The position numbers and the translations under genes are program-made. Under the pieces are notes generated by a model. The model was not told where the DNA came from, searched no databases, and worked only from the letters and a program-made list of their open reading frames with translations. From Cladosporium sp. IMV 00045 (Eukaryota > Ascomycota > Dothideomycetes > Cladosporiales > Cladosporiaceae), in assembly GCA_001931905.2 (NCBI GenBank), contig MSJI02000865.1, positions 38,146-102,145 on the forward strand: a stretch of 64,000 nt of DNA. The letters are read 5' to 3'. Positions 10,658 through 22,555 of this stretch are shown in pieces; the first letter of the stretch is position 1, and each line of letters starts with the position of its first letter.

Positions 10658-12538
10658 ATGGCAACGGGCGCTAACCATTCGCCTTCGACGCTGTTTTTGC
10701 AATCAGTCGACCCTGACCTGAAACGAAGCTTTCACACGCGCTTTACAAAAACAAGGGAGTCATATGACAGGCGGAAAGAACAAGAGGTCATCGCAACCGT
10801 TTCCAAAAGCTCGGGTTGGAAGCGCATAGGGAAGCCCTCCTTTCGACGTGATGTTCCTACCGGCATAGTGTTTCGCAAAGCGACACCCAGCCGTCTGCAC
10901 CCGACGGGCCGCGTCACAATTTGCGTTCCTCATGAGCTGAGTTTCGATGTTGCTGTAAGTCATGAACCTTTCGAATTCTATCGGCATGAATTCATCGGAG
11001 CTAAGTCAACCACAGACTCTAGAGCACCTTGGGGCGCACACGCTTCTCTCAAGAGGCGAAAGACCAGACAGGGTTGACTCGGCTATTGCTGCAAAGTACA
11101 CGGGAGTCGACCGCGACCACTTGAGACACGTCAGAAAGCATTGTTTTCAATGCATCCCCAATGCTGTGGGCATGTTCAATATCCCAGTGGACTGTACGCT
11201 GGTGTTACGCAACCTCACAACGACGCCTGATACTCTACAACTAAAGCCACATCCATCAGAGGTGCTCGAGCGCACAGATTCTAGTCAAGAGCAGAGCCTT
11301 GTGGCCGACTGTAAGAGCAAAAACGCTTTCTTCAGCTCTGATCCTCGATACTCCACCGTTTTCTGGCTTGGTTTGGAGGACAAAATGACGGAATCTCTTT
11401 CCACTCAGATCATTCAGCACAGATATGTCACAGCCGTGAACAGTGCACACGTCCCTAGCTGTTTCTTGCCTCGTCGGGCAGCAGAGCTACTTCGCGTGTT
11501 GGGGCCAGCTTTCGTGGACATGGATCGCGAACATGTTACAGCCCATCAATCCATAGTCACTGCTTCTGTCTGGAAGATAGTACAAGATGTCAGGTCAATT
11601 ATCAAACTGCTAGCTGGTTGCAGCGACAGCTCGCGCGTGGTCCATCAACTTTGGACTCGAATGCGATAATACTGCCAGCCTGGCGACGTTACGACTCAAA
11701 TCATCGTGTTATCCAGGATATCTACGCCCTGGTAAAATCTTACGAACCAGGCATCTTACGTGTTTTTCCTACTGAGAGCGAGTATGAACATGCGCATGGG
11801 AAACTTGGCGACATCTGGGCCTTAGACCTAATCGCTCAGAGCGCACCAGCAGACTGGTCTTTTCGTCCAACCACGTGCGACTGCACATCTACATGTCGCC
11901 TTGGCAAAGCCGGTGTGTTGAAACGTACGCATAGTTGCGGCAGTGAGCATGTGATCGTGCGCCCAACGACTTCCGACGTTTTGAGGCATCGGGGATGCCT
12001 CGTAGACCAGCGCAGGACGAGCAAACGTAGAGCAGCGCAGAGTACCGGGCGATGGTTCCACCAAGAATTTGTTGAAGGATTACAGAATATCGGGGAGTTT
12101 CGAGTTTTCATTGTCACGGTGCGTGATGCGATGGCGACACGCGGGCGAAGAGGAGAAGTAATTGAAGTGGTACACACGCTCGAGCTCGGAGACAGAGAGC
12201 TCGTTGTAACTGTCCTGACTTCCAGCTCGATTTGGTCAGGTAGACCCGACACTTATGGAGAGGTAGATCTCGAAGAACTGAAGAGATTTGCCCTCTATGC
12301 GTTCGGCGCTCTGCGGAACAGGCCTGACAGGTCGACAAACTTTGAGTCTCTCGAGATCGGAGCTCGAATAGATGTCGGCATCACCACGATGAACGAGTCG
12401 TGTCAGTATTTCGTCAACGAGATCACGCGAATCTACGAAGCAGACTTTTTCGCAGAGTGGTTGGCGCAGCCCGGAACGCATATTTGTAGGGCGGTTTCTA
12501 CGGCTCTTGAAGAAGTCTTTATATGTTCGTCGGATTGA
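10658..12538 (+). CDS. Uncharacterised fungal protein, three exons
   Basis: Exons 10658-10954, 11016-11579 and 11624-12538 (introns of 61 and 44 bp, all phase 0) give 591 aa. I do not recognise a named domain. Visible features are TGRVTICVPHELSFDV near residue 90, a Cys-rich stretch DCTSTCRLGK with a following HSCGS, and RWFHQEFVEGLQNIGEFRVFIVT, which resembles a segment of large unannotated ascomycete proteins and weakly recalls ATP-grasp folds. The C-terminal part is rich in Leu/Glu helices. There is no signal peptide or membrane segment. The frame is open throughout and codon use is normal, with no RIP bias, so the gene looks real. The N gap just upstream makes the start uncertain; the frame stays open across the gap. 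Confidence 0.7.
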
Positions 12539-13009
12539 GAGCGAGCCCGCTGCCCAATGCGAACATCGAGGATCGTGTCCCAATCCATTTGCAATAGGCT
12601 TTGGGTCCAGGACTTTAAGCGAGTGGATGACGGCCTTAAGAAACGGACACTTTCTTGACATTGCCACAACCAAACCTATATAGCACGACGAAACTTGCAC
12701 TTGGCTGTGCAGTCGAGGTTGAATTGCTACTCGGAAGGTTCAGAGAAGAGCTACTTGAGTCGACAGAGCAAATAGGCTAATAGAGCGTCGGATGCGTGTT
12801 CACGCGCTGTTTGGTTCCGTTGAACCTGAGTGACTACCGTCACATGGCTGTGAAGCCAGGTGACTAAGAAGTCGGGTTGGTACTCGGCTGAGATGAGGAT
12901 ACAAGCCGCGTAATAGAGAAGCAACAATTCAGTATCGATTGCAGTCTTGTATAATAAAGAGTGGAACACGCGATATTGAACAAATCCTAAGTCCTTATAT
13001 ATTAAGGAG
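12539..13009. other. Intergenic between unknown gene and helicase remnant
   Basis: No convincing gene. The right part, close to 13010, may contain more degraded helicase C-terminus, but I see no helicase motif V or VI. Confidence 0.4.
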
Positions 13010-16000
13010 AATCCCTTCTCTAAGATTCTTCGGCCTCCTGCTGTATTGTACACTATAATCTCTGCCTCCTTGCGTTCTTCCAATTTCCTGCATACCAAGT
13101 CTGGTCACCCTCTCCTCTTCTCGCCTGTCGTACTCGACCACCTGGTAAGCGATGTTCCTCCTTGTCGTCGTAATCTCTTGCCATATGTACCATCCTCTTC
13201 TCTAAGCCCATCGCTTCGTGCCAACTCGGCTCTTCCTTAGGTGGTAACGTTGCCGTGAGAAATACCACCTGGCATCCTCTTCTGGCAAGCTCTGCGAGCT
13301 TGAGCACTTTCGGCCTCCATATCTGTCGAATCCAGAACAATATGGCTCTCGTTGATTACTATCCTGTCTAGCTCTCCGTTGGCCAGCTTGTCGTTGATGA
13401 ACCTGTTGAACGTCTTCGTCACTGCGCCCTCGGATGTTACAAGCACGATCCTCGCGTGCCTGGCGGTCTGGTCGGGCCATCTCCCGGCGTTGAGTCCGAT
13501 CTCCTTGCATCTCCTCTCTAGATCGCTCCTTAGCGAGATCAACGGCACCACTACCACCGTCACCCCTCCGACTGAGCAGAATGCCGGTAGCATGAACATC
13601 AGACTCTTGCCTCCTCCGGTCCTCATGACCATCACTACCTTCGGCTCGCCCGATACGATTGCCTTTAAGCCTTCCAATTGTGAGTCTCTAAATGAAGCGT
13701 TCGGCCCTAGCATTTCCCTCAGACTCACGTTCAAGTCTGCCCTCCTCAACTTCGCCCACCTCTCTTCTTCTACCATCTTCCTGTACTTCTCCAGATCGAT
13801 TGCTGGCTTTCCATTACCTGTCGCGGTGGACGGCCACCTGATGAAGCGGTGCCATGACACGCTCACCTTTCTGAACGATGCCTGCTCGGACTGGGTGCTA
13901 AACGGGTTCTCTATCGTTAACACCCTATAAATCAACTCTTCTATCCTTTTACTATGTCCGGATTGCATCTACCTATCTTCTGTTGATATTCCTTCGTATA
14001 GCCGATCGAGCTATTTTGTCACTTCTTCCTCGGGGTAGTGTACCCTTTAGATAGCTAGGTATAGCTACCTCCATATCGACGACGTTGCGAAGAATCTAGC
14101 TTAGCATTTTAATAGCTCCCTCTTTATCACCCTCTTTAGCCTCTCTATGTTCTAGAAGCCGTCTATGCTAAGTGCCTACGGCTTGCCCTCTTTCGCTTTT
14201 CCTCTATTCCTCGGCCTGCTTCTCGTTTCCCTTCTACTAACGATCTGATCTTCTGCCGTTCCTTCGTCGTTACCTCTATCCGCCTCGCTTTCGTTGCTCG
14301 GGCTTATACTCGATTCGCTCTCGCTTCCTAAGCTACCCTCTTCTCTATCGCTTTCCCTTCCTCCTTCTTCGCTCCTACTCTCCTCCTCTTCCGTGACTCC
14401 GTCGACCTCGCCTTCCTATGTCTTTTCCGGCTCCGGCTCCTATAAATACTTACTAAAGTCGAACTCGCCCCTAACTTCCTACCTAAACATATATACGAAC
14501 GGTTCTACTAGCTATAGATAGTATACTAATAGCTTCCTAACCTCTTCCGGTAGATACCTATAGATTATCTTCGCTTCGCCGCTCTTGCTATAGCCTTTAT
14601 AGTAACCCGTTACTAGCTCGACCATACCGTTATCGATGAAAACACCCCTCTGCGCTCGCGTACTCTCTCCGTTCTCGGTCCTAATGCTAACAACTTCCGT
14701 CCCTCTAGCTAGAGCTCCCCCTACTATATAACATAACACTATTAGCTCCTCCTTAAATAGAGTCACCTCCCGGAAGTATTGCTCTACCTTAGTCGTATTC
14801 TACTATAGCTCACTCCGGTCCCGTACTTCGCTTATATCGATATTATGTAGAAAGTGCTTCGTTATCCGGTCCTCTCTTATAGCCCGGCTCTATAACTACT
14901 TCCGACTCTCTACGTCTTTCCCGTCTAGCCTCCTAACTCTGCCTAAAACTTTATCGTTTCTCTTATCGTCTAGGAAGCTCTAACCCTCCGTAAGGTCGCT
15001 TAGGTTGTTAAATAGTCTATCTAGATGCAAAATCGGCAGTTCCTCTTCTTGCTATAAGAATATTAACTGCTTCGTGAGCCTACCTAGATACCTTTCCCAT
15101 AGCGTATATAGTGTATCCCTAAGATCACCTATACTAAAGCTAATCTTATCGATAGCGACCTACTAGTATCTATTTATCTAAGTAACCCGTGCCCCGGCTT
15201 TCTCCGTGAACCTAATCCTCATTCCGAAAGTCTTTATATGTAAGACCCTATCTATCGGGCTCGCCGGTCCGCCGTACTCCTAGAGACATAATAGCCTAGG
15301 CACTATATCGTATACGCCTTCTACGACGCTAACCGCCTCTCTTCTCGCCTCCTTCTTACCTATCCCGTCCCCGGTTAGTCGGTCGATATCGTCTTGCCTC
15401 TACTTATAAGCTATAAATACTACTAGAGCCTTACAAACCGTAACGATAGCCGCTAGCTTCGGCGTGAAGTTAAACACGCTTACCTATCCTGCGTCTTCGG
15501 TGTCTAAGCCGAGAACTACTACTACGGACAGAAAGCCGCTTTGGAACTCGTCGTCTAGTAGCTCCTAGTCGAGTATGCTAGCCTAGAAAAGAACGATAGA
15601 CTAATGTAACTCGTCTTCGTAGTCCCTTCTAGCTCCCTTATCTAGAGCGGCGGTCTCTCGTCTAGCGAGACTTTGTATTACTCCGAGCCTCCTTGCTTGC
15701 CCATCCGTTAACGTGTCGTCTAGCTTATTCTCCTAAGTCTGACTCCTCTAAAGATATCTTAGTATTAATACCCAGACCCTAGAGTATTTCTTCTTCGTAC
15801 TAGCCTCGTATCTACTATAGAATAGGGTCTCGTTATTCGCGGCCCCGGTTTCTTTCCTATTCACGTAGTAAAGAGCGGACCTCGGGACCGTCCGCGGACT
15901 GCTAACGTCTATAGCCTTCTTAATCACCCTACCCGTCGCTCTATAAGCTCTCTCGATCGCCTCCTCTTCTTTATCTATACTCTCTATCCCCCGCTCGTCC

Positions 16001-16602
16001 GCCTTAAGCTTTGGCGCCGCACTTAGACTAGCCCGCAGCTCTTCTTTCTCAAACCTAGCTAGATAGTGAGCCTAGCTAGTGTGTTCTAGCTATGGATCCA
16101 TCTCGGACCTAACGTCGCTAACGTTTACCTTCCTATAATGGTGCGCCTCCCGTAGCTTCCTCTTTAGTCTATCTACTACCTTATCTATCAACTTCTGCGC
16201 CCTATTCTCGGGCTCGGAGCCGTAACCGCTTGCTTATATCTATAGCGCTAGCGGTAGCACCTTAAATAGCTTAGTCCACTGCGTATACTTAAAGAATCTC
16301 TAATAGTAGTGACCTTCCGTAAACGGCTAGTTTGCGGCGGGTCGACTCCTTAAACTCCCTCGACCTCCTCTACTTTTAGTGCTATTCTAGCCGTGCTCCG
16401 TTCTATAGTATGCCTCGATTCCCTTTCTGCTCTCCCTTAGCAATCCGCACGCCTTACACTATAAGCATTGCTTAATAACCGGGCTAAGCTCCTAGATCGC
16501 TTCCTATTCGGCGGTAGGGTACACGACGTCCTCTAACCTATACGCGACGTGGTCGAGTTTTTCTACTTATTAAATTATTCCTTTCCTAGTACCTACTATT
16601 AG
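13010..16602 (-). pseudogene. OrsD/RecQ-type large helicase remnant A
   Basis: Read on the minus strand, this is the middle and helicase part of a large fungal RecQ-like helicase. From 14766 down: GGALARGTEVVSIRTENG, then YYKGYSKSGEAKIIYRYLP, a conserved segment of these proteins. In 13968-13237: SWHRFIRWPS, RDSQLEGLKAIVSG, Walker A MRTGGGKSL, VVVPLISL, and a Walker B that reads VINESHIVLD where DExH is expected. A frame change then gives VFLTATLPP (motif III), NIAYQVVEYD and, after another shift, AEIIVYNTAGG (motif IV). Motifs V and VI are missing. From about 13970 upward the sequence is RIP-mutated with many TAG/TAA codons. RecQ family enzymes unwind DNA; subtelomeric fungal copies are known. 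This copy is not functional. Confidence 0.8.
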
Positions 16603-18440
16603 GAAAGGACGGTAGTAGAGCTTAGTTTGGATAAGCTAAGTATACTTAGATATAGCGTTATCGTTTATTGAATTACTCTAAATCGCTATTAAAGGTTATG
16701 TTTACGGTCCGCCCCGCTAGATCTGCGCCACTTTTTACTCGCTTAAAGGGCATACCGACTTCGTTTATGATTTCACTAAGCGGCCGTTTCCGAGGAGGAA
16801 GAGAGCTAGGCAAGAACCCTAAGAATCTATGCCACTCTTAGCTAACCTTGCGATACTCTAACTTTCTTACTTCCACGTATCTAGTAGCCTCCTCGAGACC
16901 CCTCGTATAGACTATCCCTATAGTCTACGTAGTATACGAGCCCTAAGAATCTACCTTGCAATCATCGATACCGTAGTTACGCTTAAACCCTCTATAAGGA
17001 AGATGTTTTCTCGATATCGCGATAGCTAAATGTCTATAGACTTGGATGTTTATAGCTACCCCTAACGCTTCCTTCGTTTCTCGCTATATTACGCGGCTTA
17101 ATCTTAAACTGCCCTACGGCTCGAGGCTCCCTATAGTAGCCTAAAGAAACGGTGAAGGTAGGTCTCGTCTACGCAGGACTAGTAGCTTAAGCTTCCTATA
17201 TAAGGGTTGAATCATCTAGAGATAGTATACTAGTAGCTCTCTAACCTCTTTAGGTAGATACCGGTAAATAATCTTAGTGTTTCTAGAGGTAGTATATCCC
17301 TTATAGTAGGTCGTTACTATACTAATCATACCGTTTTCTACGAAGATATTCCTATAATAGCCGTTCATTATATTAATATGCCGTAGGCTTAGCGTCTCAG
17401 TGCTACGGGCTAGCTATCTACTTGTTATATAGACTAATAATAGTAAACGCTCGAGGAAGGCTTCCACTCGCGACTTGTAGCTACGGACGGCTTTCTGGCT
17501 CTATACGAGCTACGTAGTTATATCTTTCGAGTAGAAGAATTCATCTTGAAGCTATTTAGTCTTTAAAACACGTTCGAGCAGCTAGTTATCTCGGGTTGGG
17601 AGTGTACCTTATAGGTTAGTAGGGTAACTTAGAAAGTTCCAGTTCTTACTATTCTCGGCTAGATTATTAACCACGCGGTGCATCTAGAACCGGATGTCTA
17701 TATCTTCTCGCCTTTCCTCCGGGTATAGTAGTAATAAGTCCTCGAGCTAAGCGTATACTTTATATACTTACTCTCGGATAAAGCCACGGAAAGCGTCTAG
17801 CATTAGGCTAGTAATGCCTTTATAGGACACCGATAGATTATCGTCCGACTAGGAAATGTAGCCTAAGCAGGTTATTAAATCTCGCACCTTCTTACTATAT
17901 ACTCGTAGCCGGCTGGCCTAGCTAAGAGGCGATCGAGTGCTATTAACCATAAAGCGAGTCCGTATCTTATTAAGAAGGTCGGCCGGTCGCATCAAATGGT
18001 TGTGATCCGCAATAGTAATAGCCTTCTAGATAACTAGTATCTACGCGATCTTAATAAACCTAGAGAGGCTTAGCGTATAGTAATAAGCCTCCTTAAAGAT
18101 TCCTTTCCCTAAGTCTATACTAAGGACTGCAAAAAAGCCGATAACCACGCTTTCGTAAATGTCGCCTCTTAAATCATGATCGAGTAGAGAGACATAGAGA
18201 TTAAGGTATATCTTATTAATCTCATCGGTAACGTCTCTCGAATCGAGTTTGCCTAAGGTTCTTATACCTATAGTCGCTACTCTAGACTGGTATAACAATC
18301 TCTCGATATACCTTATCGCTTCGATTAGATAGGCTGCTTATCGGCTAGTAAGCTAATGCCGGAGCGAGATTCGCTGGCCGGGTTGAGTCGTACGGTAGGC
18401 GAAGCAAAGGAGTCTAGTCTAGACCCTTATATATCGCTTC
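13970..18440. other. RIP block 1
   Basis: Within these limits CA and TG dinucleotides become scarce and TA (ctatag, tagcta, ttatac) dominates, while both flanks (13010-13970 and 18440-19400) have ordinary composition although they belong to the same helicase remnants. The limits are read by eye, to within about 50 bp. Confidence 0.85.
16580..16608. repeat. Short inverted repeat at helicase A/B junction
   Basis: CCTTTCCTA and its complement TAGGAAAGG flank an 11-nt spacer. The sequence shared with the fragment at 36998-37314 ends inside the right arm (at 16602), so this marks a recombination or element boundary. Confidence 0.55.
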
Positions 18441-19351
18441 TATGTAGCCTTTTATAGTTTCACTATTAGTGGTCGATCGGTAGCGTGTAGCCGGTGGAGG
18501 AAGCTATTAATATGCACCTGGTTAAACGCGTTGATCCTGTCGTTCAATATAGAAGCGTGCGCATCGCTTACGATACGCTCGAGGCTTTCACATAAGGCTA
18601 CCAATACAGGCTCGGAGTCCCGAGTTGGCTGGACCAGAAGTGCGGCAACACTCGGTGTATGTTGCCCACAGAGGTATAAGGACCATCGTGTGAGCTGGAG
18701 CCAAGGCGACACCTCCTTCGTGCTTAAAGTGTCACAAACTACTTCTGCACGCTCGTGCTCCGCTTGTTCGAGGACGGTAAGATCTTACAGTATAGCCGTA
18801 GCGAAAGCATCGGGGCCTGGCTCCGGGCGTTGCGACACCTTACTTTCTTCAGGTTGCGGCAAGAGAACCACCACGTAGCTAGCATGCTGCCCTGTAGCAA
18901 AGAAGCGCTAGCAATATACTGGCTTCCATGCGTTGGCCTGTCTCTGCGTAAGTGCTTCTTGAGCTGCTTTTGTCCTGGATCCGCCCTTAGTCCCAACTAC
19001 TTTCCAGCTATGAACATCTCGCCAATGCTTCTTTAATGTCTTCAGACTTCGACAACTGAAGACGCACGTGCCAGGCTGGAGCCGACACTGCAAACCATCT
19101 GAGAACAGGCGGAGACCTTCGACTGGCCTTTCAACGACTTGTGGCAGTGGGACAGCGTCACTAAAGCGAGCGAGTGGTAGCCAGCCCCCAAGATCTTCGA
19201 TTATCGAGCCCCTCTCCCTGCTACTCAAACCGCTGTGGTTCTCTTTGAGATGGTTCCGGATCCGATCAGACCAGACGGCATAGCAGCAACTTCTACAGAC
19301 TGCCACATGGTACTCTGGAAGATGCAAGAAGTAGTCTTCTGCTTTAATCAT
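16690..19351 (-). pseudogene. OrsD-domain helicase-type remnant B (N-terminal half)
   Basis: Starting at ATG 19351, MIKAEDYFLHLPEYHVAVC, YAVWSDRIRNHLKENH and SIIEDLGGW match the OrsD-type N-terminal region (Pfam DUF3505) found in front of large fungal RecQ-like helicases. Next come zinc-finger-like TCVFSCRSLKTLKKHWRDVH, SILNDRINAFNQVHINSFL (about 18500), SLLDHDLRGDIYESVVIGF (about 18200) and, at 17215-17400, a copy of the YLPxEVxxLLVYYL segment also present in remnant A. It fades at about 16690, near a WRFLGFLP-like end, before any ATPase motif. A few CAG-to-TAG and CAA-to-TAA stops lie in the mildly affected 5' part; the rest is heavily RIP-mutated. Same orientation as remnant A, but divergent from it in sequence. 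Confidence 0.75.
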
Positions 19352-19399
19352 GTTGGGCGAACTCAGGGGAAGGAAGGCAGGGGACGGGAAAAGCAAGCA

Positions 19400-20024
19400 T
19401 CACTCAACATAGTGAAAAGATGGTAAGTACTACAGATCCGCACGCGTAACGCGTCGCTCGCGACAATGTGTTCCGTAGAGATCATGCCACCCATGTCCGA
19501 ACGCTTGCTGTTTATGGAAACCATGCATGGGTAAGAGCCAGGGTATTGCACTTCAAGCATGGAACGTGCGAGGCTAGGCCGTGGAATGTGGAAGCGCGGG
19601 ACGTGCCGTGCAGAGGAACGAGAACTTCAAAAGGCGAAATACATTAGGGAAAGCAGGCAGACAAAGGCGAATAGCAGGTGAAAGGGTGAAAATGAATGAA
19701 TTTGGTCCATACAAAGGTCGTACTAGCGGACGTAACGAAGAATTTGAGCGCTGTTTTGGAGCCGTAGCAAGATATCTGGTTGGTTCAAGGATCGGAACCT
19801 TGAATCTTTGCAGCATACTACTTAGGATTGGCTCTTGCCTACAGCTTGGCTCCAGTCAATGCCTTGGACCGTTTGCGCACCCTTTGTCTCTATCGTCAGC
19901 AACCGCAAGCGTTGTTGACGCGCGGATATTAGTCTACAACAATGCCCTGGTCTTAAGTTTCTTGCTTCTTCGTAATCGCCTGACGAACTGCATGCAGTGT
20001 TTACTGTGTTTATCGTAGCCAGCA
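19400..20024. other. Intergenic, no gene seen
   Basis: About 620 bp of ordinary composition. It holds the upstream side of helicase remnant B and the amylase promoter. Open frames are short and show no recognisable domain. Confidence 0.5.
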
Positions 20025-22062
20025 ATGGCTCACACACTCTCTTTAATATTTCTTTTTCTGTTTCAATGCCTTTTCGCGCTTTCTCTCGCCGCCAACTCGG
20101 ACGAATGGCGCTCGCGCTCTATTTATCAAATCGTTACCGACCGATTCGCAAAGGACGAAAGCACCGAGGATTGGAAGTGCACCCTTGGATTGGGTCAGCG
20201 TTGTGGAGGAACCTGGCGCGGTATCCAAAATCACTTAGACTACGTACAAGATATGGGCTTCGATGCTATCTGGATCTCGCCTGTGGTCAAACAGCTGTCG
20301 AATCGAACTGCCTACGGAGACTCATACGCCGGCTATTGGCAACAGGACTTATACACACTAGACGAGGATCTCGGCACCAAGGATGATCTGCAAGGCCTCA
20401 TCTCTGACGTCCACTCTCGAGGGATGTTAATTATGCTCGACGTCGTTGTGAACCACATGGCTTGGGCGGGCGACGACGTCGACTACAGCAAATTGAACCC
20501 TTTCAACGACGAGAAGTACTATCATAAGTACTGCCCTATCTCGGACTACTCGAGAGGCGGAGATGCGATCAAATGCTGGCTTGGGGATCCACACGTTGTG
20601 CCTCTCCCAGACCTGCGCACTGAAGATGACGATGTCCGAGACATGTTTGGTGAGCTTGGGTTCCAACAACTTACATCTCTGATCGTCGGGAAGGGGCTAA
20701 CACTCTCATAGTATGTCCTACTCTCTCACTCAGTTCCTTGCCAGGACATACATTGAGAACCCTTACGGAAAATTTGAGCAATGTCAAGACATGGTTTTAG
20801 AAGCCTCTGGCAGCCGACGATGTGACTGACTCAACTATTGGATAGGGCACCTGGATTTCGGGCATGGTTGCCAATTACAGCATCGATGGGCTGCGCATTG
20901 ACTCTGCTCTTCATGTCGAGCCCGATTTCTTCACTGGTTTTATGGAGGCTTCTAGAGTCTTTGGCATTGGTGAAGTTATGACTAAGGCTGCTAAAAGAGC
21001 CTGCAAATGGGAAGAGACTATTGGCAGTGTCTTCAATTATGCCAGCTATTATGCAATGACTGATGCATTTGCTGGCCCTGGCAAATCCATGGACGGTATA
21101 ATCAGCGCCATCGACGAAATTTACGAAGGTTGCAACGATCCTACATTATTAGGGAGTTTCAGTGAGGTAAGCCTTGCTCTTTACCTACTAGAAAGCAATT
21201 TTGCAGATCCTGATCTTCGCAGAACCACGATAAAACAAGATTCGCGAGCATCACGGACGACCTTGCTTTGGCCAAGAATGTTCTCGCATACACCATCCTG
21301 AGTGACGGCATCCCTGTTGTCTACCAAGGCCAGGAACAGCACCAAAAGGGTGATGTGCATGGCTACTCGAACCGCGAGGCTCTTTGGGATTACGGCTACA
21401 ATACCACCCATCCTCTGTACCTCCACGTGCAAACTCTCAATGCCATCCGACACCATGCTATCGAGACATCTTTCGGCTACATCACGTTCAATCACTACCC
21501 GATCTATGATAAAGCAGGTGCTATTGCCCTCCGCAAAGGCAACAACGATACGCAAATCATCACCGTTTTGACGAACGGCGGTTCAGAAGCTCCTGAGCAC
21601 GACCTTAACGTGCCTAATACAGGCTTTGCGCCCGACATCTCCGTGACAGACATTATCAGCTGCAACAACTTCACTGTAGGGTCCGCTGGTAATGTTACCT
21701 TGCAAATGTCGCATGGCGAGCCTCAAGTCCTGTACGCGTCCGACCTCCTCTACGGCTCTAGTCTTTGCGGCTATCCCGACGAAGCGCCAAAGGAGCTTCC
21801 CCAGCCACAGCAGACGACGATGGCTACTGATTTCTCCACCACCATCTCCAGTCAGGCAACGGTCTACTCCGTCGCGACCACATCACCTCTTCCAGGTCCA
21901 TTCGAACCGCGCGGGGCTCGCGCTTCTCCTTCACCGCCATCGGGCACCTCGAGTGACTCTGATCCCACAAAGACTGGCGAGTCAGGCCTCGTTGCTGCCA
22001 ACTTGGGGGGTTCGTCGCTGATTATGGTAGCATGCCTGGTTACGGTGATTTGCAGCCTCTAG
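20025..22062 (+). CDS. GPI-anchored secreted alpha-amylase (GH13), possible frame defect at intron 1
   Basis: Exons 20025-20649, 20846-21166 and 21223-22062 give about 595 aa. Order: signal peptide (residues 1-23, LSLIFLFLFQCLFALSLA), GH13 barrel, Ser/Thr/Pro-rich stalk, hydrophobic C-terminus (SSLIMVACLVTVICSL) typical of a GPI signal. Catalytic regions are conserved: DVVVNH, GLRIDSALH (nucleophile Asp), GIGEVM (acid/base Glu) and ENHDKTRF (transition-state Asp), the last formed across intron 2. Both active-site His residues are kept, unlike GPI-anchored glucanotransferases of the AgtA group (family knowledge). It would hydrolyse starch-like alpha-1,4-glucan at the cell surface. Problem: exon 1 ends in phase 1 at the only good donor (GTGAGC, 20650), but exon 2, after a clear branch site and AG at 20845, starts in phase 0. 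A 1-2 nt indel is the simplest explanation. Confidence 0.82.
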
Positions 22063-22555
22063 ACCCAACGGAAGTACCATGGCAATCCTTGTTGCGTCGA
22101 GGTCAAGCGGCTTACATTTGTCGCAGCACATGACGCTCTTTGCACCTATCTTTTTTTTTTTTTTTTCTTGCCTCAAATTATTGACCCGCTCTGGTCTATG
22201 ACGATGGCGGCTTTGCTAACTCCTGCATAACGCAAAACGATACCCTTCTTTCCTCGGTTTGTCTATATTCTGTCTGTTTCCATGCAACAGGATGCTAGTG
22301 CTTCAATAACTTTCCTACATAACGATATCCATCCGCCACATCGAATTGAGGATCACGTCTAATATCCGCATCGTATTGCCATGCAAGCACACGTCCGGTC
22401 GACAGTGATGGATATGCTGCATCTTCACCACTCATTACCAAAAGCGGGACCTTGAAGCTTTATGTTCGCAGTTTTGTTGGTTGCTACGTGATATCCACAA
22501 GCTTCACACTTGCCTGCTACAGCTTGCCAGCGTGCTGCCAATGTAGCCAAACTCA
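22063..22555. other. Intergenic with T16 tract
   Basis: Convergent 3' regions of the amylase and the adenylyltransferase-like gene. The only notable item is a run of 16 T at 22151-22166, about 90 bp past the amylase stop. Confidence 0.5.
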
